Shown here piece after piece: positions 34,188 to 45,610 of a stretch of 64,000 nucleotides of DNA. A model generated the notes under the pieces. It saw only the letters and a list, made by a program, of their open reading frames with translations, made no database searches and was not told the origin of the DNA. Numbering within the stretch: position 1 is the first letter of the stretch; the number at the start of each line of letters is the position of its first letter. The stretch spans positions 1-64,000 of the forward strand of contig JADDOH010005085.1 of NCBI GenBank assembly GCA_016648135.1. Reading direction: 5' to 3'. This DNA is from Agrypnia vestita (Eukaryota; Arthropoda; Insecta; Trichoptera; Phryganeidae). Made by a program: the position numbers and the translations under genes.

Positions 34188-34887
34188 CTCGGCAAAAAAA
34201 TATTTTTTTACTTTTTTGTGCATTTAAATATAAGCGTTGTTTTAAAAAATAAACTTTTTCATGTAATAATTTTCTACTTTTTAGTCCCAGCGTAAAAAAA
34301 TACTTCGGTAGGAAACTTTATTAATGTTTAACTATGACGGCTTAATTAATTAATAAGTTAATCCGTTTGAATAATGTACTGTCATCGAGAATACGTCTAT
34401 ATGAAAATTTTTAGCTCGATTGGACGTTGGAAAGCGAGTGAAATATCGATTATAAGATTCCTTCCAGACAAACGGGTGAAGCTAATATAAGCATAGTAAA
34501 ATAGTAAACTCATTCGTTCGTTACATTATGTTATTATTCATTACTATTTCACTATATTCACTTTTTCCTACTAATGCTACTGTTATAGTCTTTTATTTTT
34601 GTTGTTCATTTACTGTTTATGGTTTTATAATTTATTTCTATGTGAAATATGTTAGGACACAAGTCTATATGTTTGATCCTCAGAACTCGTGACCTTATTC
34701 ATATATATCATTAACATGTGTCTGTTACATTTCCGAACAAAATAATAATAATATTAATAAAAAAAATTAAAACTCCACAGAAGACCACCCTCGCTCGCAC
34801 TATATCCATCAGCATCCCTTCTAGGTCAACAAGGTCTCATACCTCTTTCAGTATTTCTCATTGCAACAAAATAGCCCAACGGGATTA
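34188..34887 (+). mobile_element. Dispersed repeat, copy 2, between 22-bp direct repeats
   Basis: An identical 22-bp repeat (TGCCCTCAGCG then AAGCAAACACA) occurs at 34166-34187 and 34888-34909. Between them lies a second copy of the repeat at 32098-32490, interrupted by ~255 bp of AT-rich DNA (34511-34765). The direct repeats look like a target duplication. Confidence 0.5.
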
Positions 34888-34909
34888 TGCCCTCAGCGAA
34901 GCAAACACA

Positions 34910-35424
34910 GTCAGAGTCGAAAGTGACCACAAATAATTTCGAAAAAAAAACAGGTCCATAATTATCCGTTTTTTTTTAATTTGACGTTTCATTGATATTC
35001 ATTGGCAGAATATACATAATTCTTTAATACGGTTAAGAAATTAAATTACACACTGAAAACCGTGCACATTGTCTGCACCACTTCACGAAGGCGCCGAGTC
35101 GTTTCGTGATCTCGGCGTTCTTTTCGGCGCAGGAACGATTAGAGAAAGGATGTGCCGAGGATGAATTGGAATAGCGCAACAATTGTTAACAAAAATTTAA
35201 CCCAATACCGCCCACCCACCACACATGCTTGTGTACACGTGTTTGATGCGTGATTTGGTGTTTTTTTCTTTCTATAATTATTGTGGAAGTAATTACTTAT
35301 TCCAAAACTGTAAGTAATAATGAACTATAAAAAAAAATTTTTTACGTCCATTATAGGCTTTTACATATAAAAATAAGTGTATAAAAACAAAAAAGTATTT
35401 GGCAATAATGCATAATAAGAGTAG
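34910..35424. other. No gene seen
   Basis: AT-rich, with a mixed patch around 35090-35170. Confidence 0.4.
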
Positions 35425-35500
35425 CTTGTCGGTCTTGTGGTTAGGACTCTGGCCTCGTGATCCAAAGGTCGCGGGTTCGAACCTCACTCCAGAACAGCAA
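35425..35500 (+). repeat. tRNA-derived SINE head
   Basis: TCTTGTGGTTAGGACTC (A box) and GCGGGTTCGAACC (B box) are about 35 bases apart, as in a tRNA gene. The arms are not fully paired, there is no proper acceptor stem, and non-tRNA sequence follows, so it is a SINE or tRNA pseudogene. The loop reads CTCGTGA, so the source could be a His-type tRNA. Confidence 0.6.
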
Positions 35501-35763
35501 GTTAGTCCTATTTTCATAGTACAAGCGTTTAGCTTAGTTTGAAAATAGTAAGAATATTGAAGTGACACGTATTCCGTGTTCGCATCTCTATTTTTAAAAA
35601 AAAAAGTGTAAATATCATTATTGATTTATCAGCGTAATATGGACTTGAAGCAAGACTATTTAGGTAAGATGTTTTTATCGTTATTTTTATAATATATTTT
35701 GACTTTTTTATTATTATTATTATGTATAGTTATACAATACTATAACGTGAGATACTATTAGAC

Positions 35764-35935
35764 TGTTTTTTTTCCACTACATATTTTATTGAAATGTTAG
35801 AACGTTTTGAGATATCTAACTCTCATTATCAATAACATATTTTCAACATGTTATGAAAATATGTTATTGATAATGGGAGTTGTCTCGAAAACATTCTAAA
35901 TTTCAATAAAATATATTGTGGAAAAAAACAGTATT
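35764..35935. mobile_element. Near-perfect 80-bp-arm foldback (Penelope-type ends)
   Basis: CTGTTTTTTTTCCACTACAT... at the left is mirrored by ...ATATTGTGGAAAAAAACAG at the right, around a short centre near 35842-35856. Both arms contain 'TTATTGATAATG(G/A)GAG' and 'CGTTCTAA / CATTCTAA' words, the hammerhead-like design also seen at 20604. C3 and G8 of the core are changed. Confidence 0.7.
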
Positions 35936-36224
35936 TTTCAATTCAATTCATATTTAACATATTAAAAATGAATTTCCACAATATTTCACAAAAAAACTTT
36001 AAAAATGTAATATTTTTCAATTGCCGTATGCTAGGTTATATTTTATTGCCCCGTACACGAACGTGCGCAATGGGCATAATTTTCTATGTTATATGTATTT
36101 ATCAAAAATTTTCTTTTTCGCTATTTTTCTTTTCTCAGTTTGTCGTGGTAAATAACAGTAAAAAATATTTCATATGTAGTTTTCTTTTGGCTTTAATGGG
36201 TTAAGAACCTCTAGAATTATGGTA

Positions 36225-36705
36225 ACTGCGCGTTATCGAAGTCTCTCGAACGGTCCACACAAATCAAGAATCAACTGGACAATTCTCATCATTGTTAGAA
36301 ATATGGAGAAACGGATGGAACATTCACGAAACCAACAACCAATGCGAGCGCGCGCGTACGTGTTATTTTTCTGACAGCAGGCTAATGCGACATAAAGGCG
36401 AACCGTGAGAATTATCTGACGCGCGACATAGAAGTCCACAGACAAAGCGACAACGACAGGTAAGATGCGAATTATAATCGGCCATAAATGCCTGCGAGCG
36501 GAATATTCTCGATAGCGACCCTAGCGATAAAAACAGCATAATAAAAAGTGTTTCACAGACGAGTAACGAGTAAGTAATTAGTGCGAATTACGTAACAATT
36601 AGTGTGAATTTCGTGTCGTGTCCATTAAAAAGTCTGTAATAATAAATAAAAGTTTAAATTGTTTTAAGTGTCTCATTTGCCTCTCGCAGCCACGATCCCG
36701 TGACA
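36225..36705 (+). mobile_element. 3' part of an LTR
   Basis: It ends CTCGCAGCCACGATCCCGTGACA at 36705, the same terminus as the LTR at 8042-8420. Upstream sequence 'agtgtgaatt..cgt..' is also shared. The TG start and TATA box are not found, so it is truncated. Confidence 0.45.
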
Positions 36706-37569
36706 ATATTAAAGATGGGTGTCGGACAAATGCCCGCCAAGCCAACATCCAGAGTTTTCTTTTTGTTACAAAATACGCATTTACATACGTTTACAATCGT
36801 TTCTAATCTTGTTCTGTGGTTAAAACTATCAAAATGATAAATTTCAATTTAAAACAGAATAGAGAAACAAAAAGTAAAGCGGATTTATTTGTTCCATTTA
36901 TTTTTGAATATTTTGATTTTGATTATTGTAACTAATGTTTAAAAAAACGAACGAGCCTTACAGTAGTTGCACATGATGTGTAACAAACATTTGACATCTC
37001 ACAATTAAAAATATCAATAGAGCAATAACAGAATTTAACATCAAAATTTAAAAAACCTAATACCTATATATGTATCAATTATTAGTAAATACAAGTAAAG
37101 ATAATGTAAATGCATTTATTTATTATTGAATTTTGCCGCACTAGGTAGGTACCGTAGGTATATATCTATATAAGCATTTTGCTTAGAAATGTGTTCGATC
37201 AATTTAGTATTTATTTTCATAGATGACGGTAGTATGCCACCATACATACTGTATGAAAACTTTGAATATATATTTAAAAATAATCACATAATTTACATAG
37301 AAGTGTGCGTCTTCGCTGTGATGGCACTTGCTGGACATTGATTTGTTTATAAACGATGATTTTTTGTCCACCATTGGCCAAATGAGATTGCGCGCGCTTC
37401 CCCGGCATCTTTTTTCCTGTAACGCATTTCCGTCCTTTTTCACAAAATCATTGCCACAGATTACAGGAAAACGAGAGGAAAAACGTTACACAAGATTAAA
37501 ATCTAAATTGCATTTAAAAATTTACTTTTGTCAAAAGTTATTTATTAAACGATAAGTCTAAAATCTCCG
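36706..37569. other. AT-rich stretch, no gene
   Basis: Nothing identified apart from a short mixed patch at 37370-37440. Confidence 0.4.
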
Positions 37570-37926
37570 ATGAAGATAAAAGCGGATAAGAGCGGAAAAG
37601 ATTGTGATGCGGTTTACATCGGACAAAGTGGGAGAAAAATAAAGGAAAGACTAGAAGAACATAAAAGAGCCGTAAAAAACTTAAGTTTAAATTCAGAAAT
37701 GGCAGAGCATGCCAGAATGGAGGGACATAAGATTGATTCTAAATCATTATATGGGTGCAATAAAGGAAGAAGAATGGACATCTTGGAGATTTTAGAAATA
37801 AATAATAATAAAATAAATAATAAAAATATAATTAACATCCAGATACCACCAATAACCTCTCCACGCCTATCCATTCTAACCCCGCCCCCGACCCCCACCA
37901 ACATTACACCAGTCCAATCCCTATAA
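37570..37926 (+). pseudogene. Penelope-like element: GIY-YIG endonuclease C-terminus
   Basis: DCDAVYIGQSGRKIKERLEE is the GIY-YIG nuclease signature with the usual downstream Arg (GR.I..R) and EH. It is followed by LNSEMAEHARMEGHKID and GRRMDILEILEINN, and a proline-rich end (TSPRLSILTPPPTPTN). That order is the C-terminus of Penelope-like retroelement proteins, where the nuclease follows the RT. The RT and linker are absent, so this is a 5'-truncated copy. A hammerhead-like remnant follows 45 bases later. Confidence 0.9.
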
Positions 37927-37971
37927 ATTCTGTCTCGTGAATTAAATTTGTTAATTTAAATTAAAAGCGTG

Positions 37972-38006
37972 TTGTTACAGGTTGGAAAATCCGAAACGTC
38001 TAACAA
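37972..38006 (+). ncRNA. Hammerhead-like remnant at a Penelope 3' end
   Basis: Perfect 6-bp stem I UUGUUA/UAACAA, degraded core (CAGGUU in place of CUGANGAN), stem II GGA/UCC, GAAA, palindromic stem III ACGU and triplet GUC. Its position just past the GIY-YIG ORF ties this motif family to Penelope-like elements. Confidence 0.5.
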
Positions 38007-38110
38007 TTCAAAATAAATATAGTGGAATAAAAACATTTTTGTTTACTCTTTTTTTTTAAGTATTATTGGGTAACAAGCAAAAAGTGGGTTTTTATGTTAG
38101 GCCCTTGTAA

Positions 38111-38842
38111 GGCGTCTGATACACATGCTTCTTTAGTGGCACGTGAGCATGCGCAGTATCGACTTTGACAGTGGCATGCTTATTAGTGGCATGTGTGTAC
38201 GCACATTGCTAGAAATGAGCATGCCACCTAGTGGCATGCTCCAAAATCAACCGCCGGTTGATTTATAAGCATGCCACTGTCATTCACCATAGAGAAGGGG
38301 TATCTTTGGAGCATGTGTGAACAGACTTGCTTATTTATGGGCATGCTTATGTCATTCGCGGGCTTCGCGGCTAGTATTATCGATGCGATCTTCTCAAACA
38401 TTACTTTTCGTGACTTATTACAGGAATCACGAATGTCTGCGGAATACTCGGTCACCGTTGTGTAAAAATAATATAGTGAGAAATAATGTTTACGAAACTT
38501 TATTAATAGGCATGAATGATTCAAATCTTACAATAAAAATTATATAAACTAAAATCAAAAATGTGCGGATGGAAACTCGGGAACTTTTTTGATTTATTGG
38601 TTCACTTGAATTTTCTATTTCAGTTTGCAAAGTTTCCATTTTGAACAAGAGCGTCTCTATTCTATGACAAGAGCATGCCACTAATAAGCATGTGTGTTTG
38701 ATTGTTAGCTTTGGGCGTGCTTATTTATGAGCATGCCACTAATAAGCATGCCAGTAATGAGCAAGTGTGTACAGTTGTTAGGGCATGCTTATTAGTGGCA
38801 TGCTCATTAGCATGCCACTAAAGAAGCATGTGTATCTGTACC
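38111..38842. mobile_element. GCATGC-rich element with terminal inverted repeats
   Basis: The ends read (T)CTGATACACATGCTTCTTT and its inverse AAAGAAGCATGTGTATCTGTACC. Between them the word GCATGCCACTAATAAGCATGC and shorter forms recur in both orientations, giving many nested palindromes. The interior 38380-38660 contains less repetitive sequence with small ORFs but no recognisable transposase. Partial copies are at 3059 and 12087. Confidence 0.65.
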
Positions 38843-39112
38843 TTAAAGCAATCAAACAATACCAGAAAGACTTTTAAGAATCGTTAAAACTAATTAAATT
38901 TAAAATCCGTCGAGGACCGTGTAAGATGTATTGAATCACACTGTGTTCATATCACAATCGTCATAAGATATTTAAATTAACCTCATTGTCACCTCCGTAC
39001 TGTCATTAAGTTACACTGACCGAAAGTTCAAACTGATAAGTTCTATATTTTATCTCTCGGTTCGTACAGGTTTATCATACTATTTATATTAAATCATTTG
39101 ATATTATTAATA

Positions 39113-39160
39113 CCAGCTGTAACCCGTTAAAAATGACGGAACATTATATCGCGTCTTTGC
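39113..39160 (-). mobile_element. Helitron 3' terminus
   Basis: Minus strand: hairpin CCGTCATTTTTAACGG, GTTACAG, then CTGG followed by T. It is a sister of the end at 3677. Confidence 0.5.
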
Positions 39161-40276
39161 TAAGCCCTAGTATACGTATACTAGCCACCATCCACCTCAA
39201 AATATTTATGAGGTATTTTTCTGTTATAGGTAGTGATTCTCTATCAAATTTATGGTTATTCCATTGGACTAGGTTTTGATTTCATTTTTTTTAATATAGT
39301 TTTTAATTGTTCTATAGAGATTGGTTTTAACATTAGTTGAATTTCTTTTTTTTCCTATAGTATTATTTTAAGGGGGGGGGTAAGGTTTTTAACTTTTTTT
39401 TTGCATTTTATTTTTAATTTTTTAAATGAATGTATAACATTGCAAGAATATTGTGTCAAAATTTCAAGTCAATCGAAGCAAAATTGACGAAATTATGAAC
39501 ATTTGAGCGATACTCAGACTGATTTTCTATACCTGCTCGGGCAGCTAAGAGACGCGCTCACCTGAGGACTACCGGACGTGCTATTTGTATTGGAAGAGTT
39601 TTGCATAGACAAGGACAAAAAGATGCTGATGATGAAAGCTCTTTGCTGTGTGAACATGGCATCGACGATTGTGTGTAAGTATAAAATAAGTGTTGAGTTT
39701 TATTTTGAATTTTACAGTGTGCAAAACTTTAAAGCGTTTTCCCCACATCTCACGTTTTCAAAGTCGGTGTCCATCATAACTTCAAAACTACTGCACCGAT
39801 CCTTTTGAAATTTTGAACACTATTTCTGTACATAATTTACGAGGTAACGCTGGAGACTTTTTTTTCAAATTTGTTATTAATTTTTATTTTTTAATAACAA
39901 ATTAGTCGATATTTTTCGCAAAAAATCGCGTTTTTCCCTTCAAAGTGTTACAAAAAATTGAAAAATTGAAATTTCAAAAAACCCTCCCAGCGTTACCTGG
40001 GAAAATCTATTATCTAACGAATGAACTTTGATTTTTTGATTTCAGATGATCTAGCACCAAGTTATGATGGACACCGCAATTCTACTTTTTTCTGAGACAC
40101 GTCCGAATAATTGCTGCCATTGCCGTATTTTTTAATATTTCGTCTTGAAAATTTTACACAATATTCTTCAAATGTCATACTTTAATGTATAATTGGTTTT
40201 AATAAAGAGATTTTAACTGTGTCGTCACAAAAAATTCACAAAAATATGCCTTTTTTTGTACGAATTAACCTTAACC
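39161..40276. other. AT-rich stretch, probably the Helitron body
   Basis: Phrases such as 'catcataacttcaaaactactgcaccgatcc' and 'caagtcaatcgaagcaaaattgacgaaatta' are repeat-like, but no ends or genes can be set. C/G homopolymers lie at 39372 and 40277. Confidence 0.4.
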
Positions 40277-42060
40277 CCCCCCCCCCTTAATTTAAATCTG
40301 CGTTTGTACTAGATATCCTTTTGTTTATTTCTTCCACACTATTTACAAAATATTTGTTAAATTTATTTGCGATATTAGATCCTTCTATTTCTGGAGGAAA
40401 TTGTATATCTTCATTTATTTTGCTTGTGTCATTTTACATTAATAATTTTATTATAGACCACATTTTTTTCGAATAGCCTTTTTCATTCTCGATTTTAGTT
40501 TGAAAGTATCTGTTTTTTGAAAATTCATTTGTGTATTTATTTCTATATGTTTTAAATTTTTCCCAGTCCCCCCGATTTTTTGTTATTTTTGCTATTTTAC
40601 ATAACCTATCTCTTTCATACTGCATATTTTACAAATGATTATTGTGCCATTTGTTATATGTTCTTCTTTTTATTATTCTTTGTGGTACAATGTTATCAAT
40701 TGTACTTTTAATATTGTTAATAATTGTTTTTACCTTTTCATTAAATTCCATACCTGTTATTCAATTCCAGTTGCAGTTTTTAAGTTGTTGTTTAGACTGT
40801 TCTACATCATATTTTCCATCGTTTCTAAAAGATGTTAGTGTTCTCGGAATTGAAATTTTAATTTTGTGTTCTAATAAAATTTGGATAATCATATGATCAG
40901 TAATTTTGGGAGAGTCTGGTAGTTTTACATAGTTAACATAGTTCAAATACGTTTGTAATCACAATATCTATCATTGTACTTGACGTTTGCGTAACCCTTG
41001 AATCTTCTCGAACAAGTTGTTTCATTCCGTTAAACTCAATTATATTTTGTAACCTTTTCGTATATATGAAATTAGTGTTATTCATATTAATGTTGAAATC
41101 TCCCAAAATAATAATGGATTCTCTTTCTCTGATATTTTCTGAGCACCATTTTTCAAAATAAGTTAGAAATTCATTTGTACTCGAACTTGGTGAATGATAT
41201 ATAATACAGTATATTCCATTTCTGAAACCACTTTTGATTTTAATAGTCAAATTTCACGCAATTTTCTCATGCTGTTCATTAGTAATAATGTCATATTTAA
41301 TATTATCTCTTATTAGTACTACTACCCTTCCTGTGTGTCGACTATGAGAGTCACATCTTAATGTTTTGTAAAAAAAGAAACTTATTTCACAATCTTGTAC
41401 CTCTTCCGTAATATGTGATTCACTTAACATTACCATTCTTGGTTTTTTTTGTTCCAATAATATTTCTAGTTCCTCTTTGTGGGCTAGTAAACTTTGTATA
41501 TTTAAGTATATGATGTCCTCCATGTGGTTCCTATTCAAAAAACGAAATTTTTGCCTTTTCCATTTCTTCTTTTCACATACTGGGTTTTATGATTTACGAC
41601 AAGTTTAAGTTTAAGTTTTTTAACTGTATCTACACAGTTTACGCATTTATTTTCATCATTATTTATTATTTGGTATTCATTGCTTTTGTGATTTCCCATA
41701 CATTTTGGGCATATGTTGTGTTCGCTTTTGCAATCTTTTTCCTCATGATTGAAACCATAGCATTTGTAACATCGTTTCACTGACATTGCATCGAAAACTC
41801 TCCCAACCAATGTTAATTTTTCCAGCTTGAATAACTTTTAAATAGGTTTCTCCATCTAATTCCATATAAATAGTATAAGACATATATTTACCCAGGTACT
41901 TCTTTACATTAACAATGATTTTTTTTTGTATATAATTGTCTAAAAATTCATTTTGCTTCGTTATTTTGTTAATAATTTCCTCCTCTTTAAAAAATTCTGA
42001 TACCCCAATGATTCTCACACATGGAAATCTTTTTTCAGGAATTTTGACTCCTATATATAC
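40277..42060 (-). pseudogene. Non-LTR retrotransposon: gag zinc knuckles and endonuclease, RT missing
   Basis: On the minus strand 42018-41535 covers the end of ORF1: MRIIGVSEFFKEEE, GKYMSYTIYMELDGETYLK, then the zinc knuckle CYKCYGFNHEEKDC (CX2CX4HX4C) and a second CPKCMGNHKSNE whose last Cys is lost. ORF2 starts at 41538 with an APE-type endonuclease: LNIQSLLAHKEELEILL, RMVMLSESHI, YHSPSSS, IILGDFNINM, DIVITN and SPKITDHMII, split over several frames. 40625-40434 is the linker toward RT (GDWEKFKTYRN, EKGYSKKMWSII). The copy stops before any RT motif at a C-run near 40277. Losing the 3' half is unusual for a LINE. Confidence 0.85.
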
Positions 42061-42127
42061 CTAACATAAAACACGTTTTACAGTAAATAGTTAAAAATAA
42101 TAATATAAATAAAATTAATGTATATTG

Positions 42128-42215
42128 TAGATGTCTCACAGAGACGAAACTGTATTTTTTCAAGGGAGAGTAGGTATAGAGGTCTTTTTTGGGTGGCCAT
42201 AGGACTTACGAGACT
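42128..42215 (-). mobile_element. Partial MITE copy, 'GTCTCTGTGAGAC' family
   Basis: 'agatgtctcacagagacgaaactgt' and 'agtaggtatagaggtc...ggtggccataggacttacga' match one side of the family. Confidence 0.55.
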
Positions 42216-43328
42216 TACTTAAATACAACATAAAGATAAAATGAACAATAGAAAACGTAAAAATATCAAAAGAACAATATAAAATAAGTGAACAGAAGAA
42301 AAGAACAATATACATAAATGATGATTAGTACACAAAATAAAATAAAGATAATTAAAATAAAGATTAAGAGTTAAGTTAAGACTTTTAAACAGGCAATATA
42401 TTATATAATAAGTAATTCGTTCATTTTATTAAATTGAGAGTAAAGGAATTTTTAATTATAATATTTCATCTAAGGCCTTGTATAAAATATGTGGTACGTC
42501 TCTGAAAATTTGTTGGATTTTTTTTAAATATCATTGCCATTATTTAAAATACCTGCCGTTTTTACCTATTGAAATACTGTCATTTGAATTGAGTTTATAC
42601 CGGAATTATTCAATGTGACGACTGTATCTGAAGTTTATGGATTTATCTCATATAAACTCTTAATAACCTTATAATAAGCTTAAAAGATTAAATTTGTATT
42701 TATTATCATCATATTAATAATTTCCGACTAAAATAAAAATGTGCTATCTACAAAGATTACAGATTCTTCTATAAAAATAACATAGCGATCTGACTAACAG
42801 AGCGAGAGTGATATCGGACAAAAAAAAACAACTATTATGTCCTTGCTATAATTTGACATTTGACATCAGGAACGAGCTCATTATTAAACCTGAATGTAAA
42901 AGAATATTTCTTATATAAGAATTTCATTATTATATTTACTTTTTATTAAACAAGAAAATTACAAAGAAAAATGTGGTAAGCACGGCGAAGTGGTACTAAA
43001 CATAATATCAAATATTTTCGTTTGAGGATGACAGGGGAAGATGAAGTGAGAATTAGTATGGTATTCATTAAAATATAAATATTGTTATTGCTAAAATTTC
43101 GTGGGAGCCAACTATTCCAAGAATTGCTTTATTCATGTTTACAGCAAATTCTGCTGAAAACGCAATTACCTATTTTTTTTTCAAAAAATGTAGATAATGA
43201 ATTCCAAATTATATTCTTGTTTGTATAGTGTTGGCCATAAGTTTTTTCACTTTTGAAATCGCTTCTTTGCGGAATCCCCGCACGAAGGAGGTGTGCGCGG
43301 AAGTTTGGTCCTTGGAAATGTAGTCACA
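42216..43328. other. AT-rich stretch, no gene
   Basis: Nothing identified. Confidence 0.4.
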
Positions 43329-43810
43329 ATGGATCATTTCACGGGGGGACAACTCAAATTCTGCGTAAAACAATTTTACAAAACAAACGATTCTTATGTG
43401 ATTGTTCGGCACCTATTTCGCGCTCATTACCGATTAAAGTGTGAATCAATGTCCGAGTTTTAAATAAATCATGGCTCAGGAAGTTAAACGAGAGCGGTTC
43501 AACGCTAAATAAGAAGAAAACTGGGCGACCGCGGAGCGGGAAAAGTGACGAGAATATCCGGGTTGCCAATTGGCGAGCGTTCTGCTGCTACGGCGATACC
43601 AATATCAATATTACGTCAAATTTTGTAAACGGACTTGAAACTACACTCATATAAAATTAAAATCGTGGAAGATTTTGGAAGATGATTGAATTTCAAGAAA
43701 AAGATTAATTGAAATGGTGTTCGAGCGGTCTTGTTCTTCCACTACGCCCATTTTCATTTGTGTTGGCAATCTGGTGCCAGATGCCTGCGGCGTGGTTGTG
43801 GATATTTAGT
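43329..43810 (+). pseudogene. Transposase N-terminal fragment with DUF4817-type helix-turn-helix
   Basis: From the ATG at 43329 the frame reads MDHFTGGQLKFCVKQFYKTN, DSYVIVRHLFRAHYRL, then SWLRKLNESGSTLNKKKTGR and PRSGKSDENIRVA after a stop. This is the helix-turn-helix block common to mariner/Tc1-related insect repeats (DUF4817). Further on, ILRQIL-TDLKLHSYKIKIVE and a weak FFHYAHFHL (compare the DEAHFHL Asp block) suggest entry into the DDE domain before homology is lost. Stops and frameshifts are present. Both termini were not found. Confidence 0.7.
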
Positions 43811-45010
43811 CGACATTATGTTTAAGGCGCCATAGTACATGATTCACGTTTTTGCTGTCTGGAGAGTCAATTTAGTGTAAAGTTTTCGAATCTTATTGCC
43901 TATATTGCAGCTAACCATGCATTCAATCAATTTTATTATGAAAGGTCCATTTACTATTAAAGCATTTGTTTAAAAAAAGTTTAAAAAATACTTTGTTATT
44001 ATCACAAAAAAAATATAATCCCGAAGCCCTATTTAATCTTTCTAGCAATAGAGTTATCTTTGGTACACTTTTTCTCGAAATATTTCCACGTAAAGACCGT
44101 ATATTTTTTTAATAAATTGAATAAAAGAAGTTCAAACAGAAAGTTTGGGGGAAAATATATAATTATTTTTGGGTAGGTTGTTAAATACAACGTTTACAAA
44201 AAGATAAAAATTCACTTTCCGTCTCCTATATTGCAGCATCCAAAAAACCATTAAAACATTGATTATTTTAATTAAATTTTACATGCGTACTAAGAAAATT
44301 TCACTGTCATTAATATAAAAATATTCAAAATTTTCTACCTCATACACAGAAATTTGAATTAATTAAATCGTATAGTCTGTTAAAAGATCATTTTTCTTTC
44401 AAATCAGTCGTTGGTTGGACACCAACTACGCCAGTCGTCAGGTTACGCTCCCGCTAGTTTATACGAATATATCTTAAAATGCTGCGTAAACTTTGCCTGA
44501 GTGTTAATAAAGGGAAGATATCCGTATAATGAATGCATTTTAGAAATCCCATATCGCGGGGACAACGGTAAATGCAGAAAATAACTGTTAAATGTATTAA
44601 AAATACTTGAATTTGAATGTCGCCATTTTTATTTTTTACAACTGTCAAATTTTGTTTGTTTTTGCGGGCTGATTCTGATGTTTTTTTCCATTATTCTTAT
44701 CTGTTTTCTTGAAACAATATGATATATAGACTTTGTTCTGTATATACACTGAATTTTTGTCCTTTCTTTTACCTGCAAACAATATTTTTAATGAAATAAG
44801 ATACTCCGTCTATTTCTTTACTCAACGGTAATTGTCATTTTTTCACGAAATAGTGATGTGAAATCTTTTGAACCGGCATTTTTTTGTGTTTTTATTTTAA
44901 CTGATAAATTTTCAGTAAAACGATATAATATTGTTTTGAGTTTGTTTGTTTTGTAAAATATTTTCAATTAAGAGGTCCTAGTACACGATTTTCGTATTTG
45001 CCGTCGGGCG
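43811..45010. other. AT-rich stretch; repeat shared with the hAT insertion site
   Basis: 'ggcgccatagtacatgattcacgtttttgctgtctgg' at 43829-43865 resembles 'ggtcctagtacacgattttcgtatttgccgtcggg' at 44974-45008 and its continuation past the hAT at 45611, so both belong to one unnamed repeat. No gene. Confidence 0.4.
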
Positions 45011-45602
45011 CAGAGTTGCCAACGTAGGCGATTTTTCGCCATTTAGGCTACTCAGAAAGAGAATCGGCGACGAAAAAATCTAAAAGGCGACTGGTCGCCT
45101 ACTAGGCTACTTCAGAGACAAGTTATTTAAATCAGCCGAATCGCAAATAATTAAGAAAAAAAAATACAATTACCTTTGTGTAATGCTGTCATTGAAAGAA
45201 TTTTAAGCGTAATGGGGACAATTAAAACAAAATTAAGGAATCGCCTGCAACTACCCATGCTGATCGCTATTCTTAGAATTCGTACCTATATGAATGTAAG
45301 AGGTGTGCTGCAACAACTTTCAACCAAGCAATCACATGGTAAGTTTTCACGCTGGTAGCAAAATGTACGTCTCCGGTGTTTTTAAAATGGTACTTACTTT
45401 ACTTTCTTTTAACGAACATTACGGTTTTTTATATTATATTAGGCTTAGGCCTATTTATCAACACATTATAAATATGTTATAAATAAATTGATAAAAATTA
45501 CATTTTATTTTATTCATATTGATATTTTGGCGTTTGGGCTACTTTAGGCTACTTTATGTATAGGAAACGGCGATATTAGGCCAAGCGCTGTTGGCAACTC
45601 TG
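45011..45602 (+). mobile_element. 592-bp hAT deletion derivative
   Basis: Terminal repeats are CAGAGTTGCCAAC and GTTGGCAACTCTG. The flanks are GTCGGGCG at 45003-45010 and 45603-45610, a perfect 8-bp target duplication. Subterminal sequences repeat 'ggctact' and 'aggcgac' words. The young, intact duplication points to recent movement by a transposase supplied from elsewhere. Confidence 0.92.
45150..45358 (+). pseudogene. hAT transposase C-terminal (dimerisation) remnant
   Basis: 45176-45358 reads NAVIERILSVMGTIKTKLRN, RLQLPMLIAILRIRTYM, matching the hAT C-terminal dimerisation block (the 'NA..ER.FS.M..IKT..RN.L' pattern). Everything upstream (BED finger, catalytic core) is missing, so the element kept only the last exon-like piece between its two ends. 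Confidence 0.85.
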
Positions 45603-45610
45603 GTCGGGCG

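Noticed and set aside
35425..35500. Functional tRNA gene
   Set aside because: A and B boxes are present but the acceptor stem does not pair, and a non-tRNA body follows; SINE is the better reading.
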